Positions 5,123-5,304 of a stretch of 5,304 nt of DNA are shown here, piece by piece; the first letter of the stretch is position 1, and every line of letters begins with the position of its first letter. The position numbers and the translations under genes are program-made. Location of the stretch: NCBI GenBank assembly GCA_049515175.1, contig JBEKUI010000293.1, forward strand, positions 1 to 5,304. Reading direction: 5' to 3'. This DNA is from JACQNR01 sp049515175 (GTDB lineage Bacteria; Acidobacteriota; Terriglobia; UBA7540). A model generated the notes under the pieces. The model was not told where the DNA came from and ran no database searches. It worked only from the letters and a program-made list of their open reading frames with translations.

Positions 5123-5152
5123 TGTCACCCTGAGCGGAGCGAAGGGTCTGCA
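5123..5152. repeat. Interspersed 'CACCCTGAGCGGAGCGAAGGG' type element
   Basis: The stretch begins TGTCACCCTGAGCGG and ends GCGAAGGGTCTGCA, with CCCT (5128-5131) and AGGG (5143-5146) as short inverted arms. CGCTCCGC (5108-5115) is also the exact reverse complement of GCGGAGCG (5134-5141). The motif matches a widespread interspersed element (TCATCCTGAGCGAAGCGAAGG type) that I remember from many environmental genomes, including Acidobacteriota. It lies between the convergent stops of the GH172 gene and the membrane protein gene. Confidence 0.6.
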
Positions 5153-5187
5153 GTTGGGACGCAAGATTCCGGCAATTGAAGAAGTTG

Positions 5188-5304
5188 CTATGGCAGTTTC
5201 TTCTGCGTTCGGCGGAAGAGAAGGAAGTAGAGCATCGCGGCGGCGGCCAGAACGCCGCCGGAGACAGGCAGGGCCCAGCCTTCATCGTACTGGGCCCAGG
5301 GCAG
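5188..5304 (-). CDS. C-terminal tail of an unidentified membrane protein (5' part outside window)
   Basis: On the minus strand an open frame enters at the window edge and ends at TAG 5190-5188, giving 38 residues: LPWAQYDEGWALPV, then a hydrophobic segment SGGVLAAAAMLYFLLF, then a positively charged tail RRTQKKLP. A single transmembrane helix followed by a basic cytoplasmic tail is the clearest reading (positive-inside rule). The short acidic/aromatic stretch before the helix would be outside. Alanine-rich hydrophobicity, good frame integrity to the edge and the convergent layout with the GH172 gene support a real gene, but 38 residues are too few to name a family. Confidence 0.6.
   Translation of the reverse strand: MPWAQYDEGWALPVSGGVLAAAAMLYFLLFRRTQKKLP

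Noticed and set aside
4032..5285. Long minus-strand open frame opposite the GH172 gene
   Set aside because: It is a shadow frame produced by GC-rich codon bias. The plus-strand gene has a ribosome site, signal peptide and conserved GH172 blocks, and the antisense product shows no recognisable domain.

Overview
The window is GC-rich bacterial chromosomal DNA with tightly packed housekeeping genes, short spacers full of small repeats, and one secreted glycoside hydrolase. A four-helix-bundle (S23-type) gene, a GH172/DUF2961 enzyme and the interspersed element TGTCACCCTGAGCGG... after it suggest an Acidobacteriota-like or similar environmental lineage. This placement is inference from gene content and remembered repeat families, not from a marker gene.

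Layout, left to right. Positions 1-303 (+) are the last 100 residues of histidinol-phosphate aminotransferase (hisC). After a short inverted-repeat element that contains its stop codon comes a CoA-binding Rossmann protein (367-777, +). A 130-nt spacer with an AT-rich repeat leads to a four-helix-bundle protein (908-1432, +), which carries a relative of the same repeat in frame. A third copy lies between this gene and the convergent rarA. On the minus strand, a SpoU/TrmH-family RNA methyltransferase (3779-2949) and the AAA+ ATPase RarA (2869-1517) form a likely two-gene operon, separated by an array of degenerate 8-nt units. A 153-nt divergent region (3780-3932) holds a GC-rich stem-loop, a 6+6 dyad and an extended -10 element, and leads to a secreted GH172-family protein (3933-5066, +). 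That gene ends directly on a terminator-like hairpin, followed by an interspersed repeat. The last 117 nt encode, on the minus strand, the C-terminal tail of an unidentified membrane protein.

The genes do not form one pathway: histidine biosynthesis, CoA binding, RNA methylation, replication-fork maintenance and glycan hydrolysis sit side by side. I found no convincing new multi-gene system. The most distinctive signal is in the spacers. At least four unrelated small repeat types sit on or right beside gene 3' ends, three of them touching or containing a stop codon, and one AT-rich family appears to have been domesticated as a coiled-coil heptad inside the four-helix-bundle gene.
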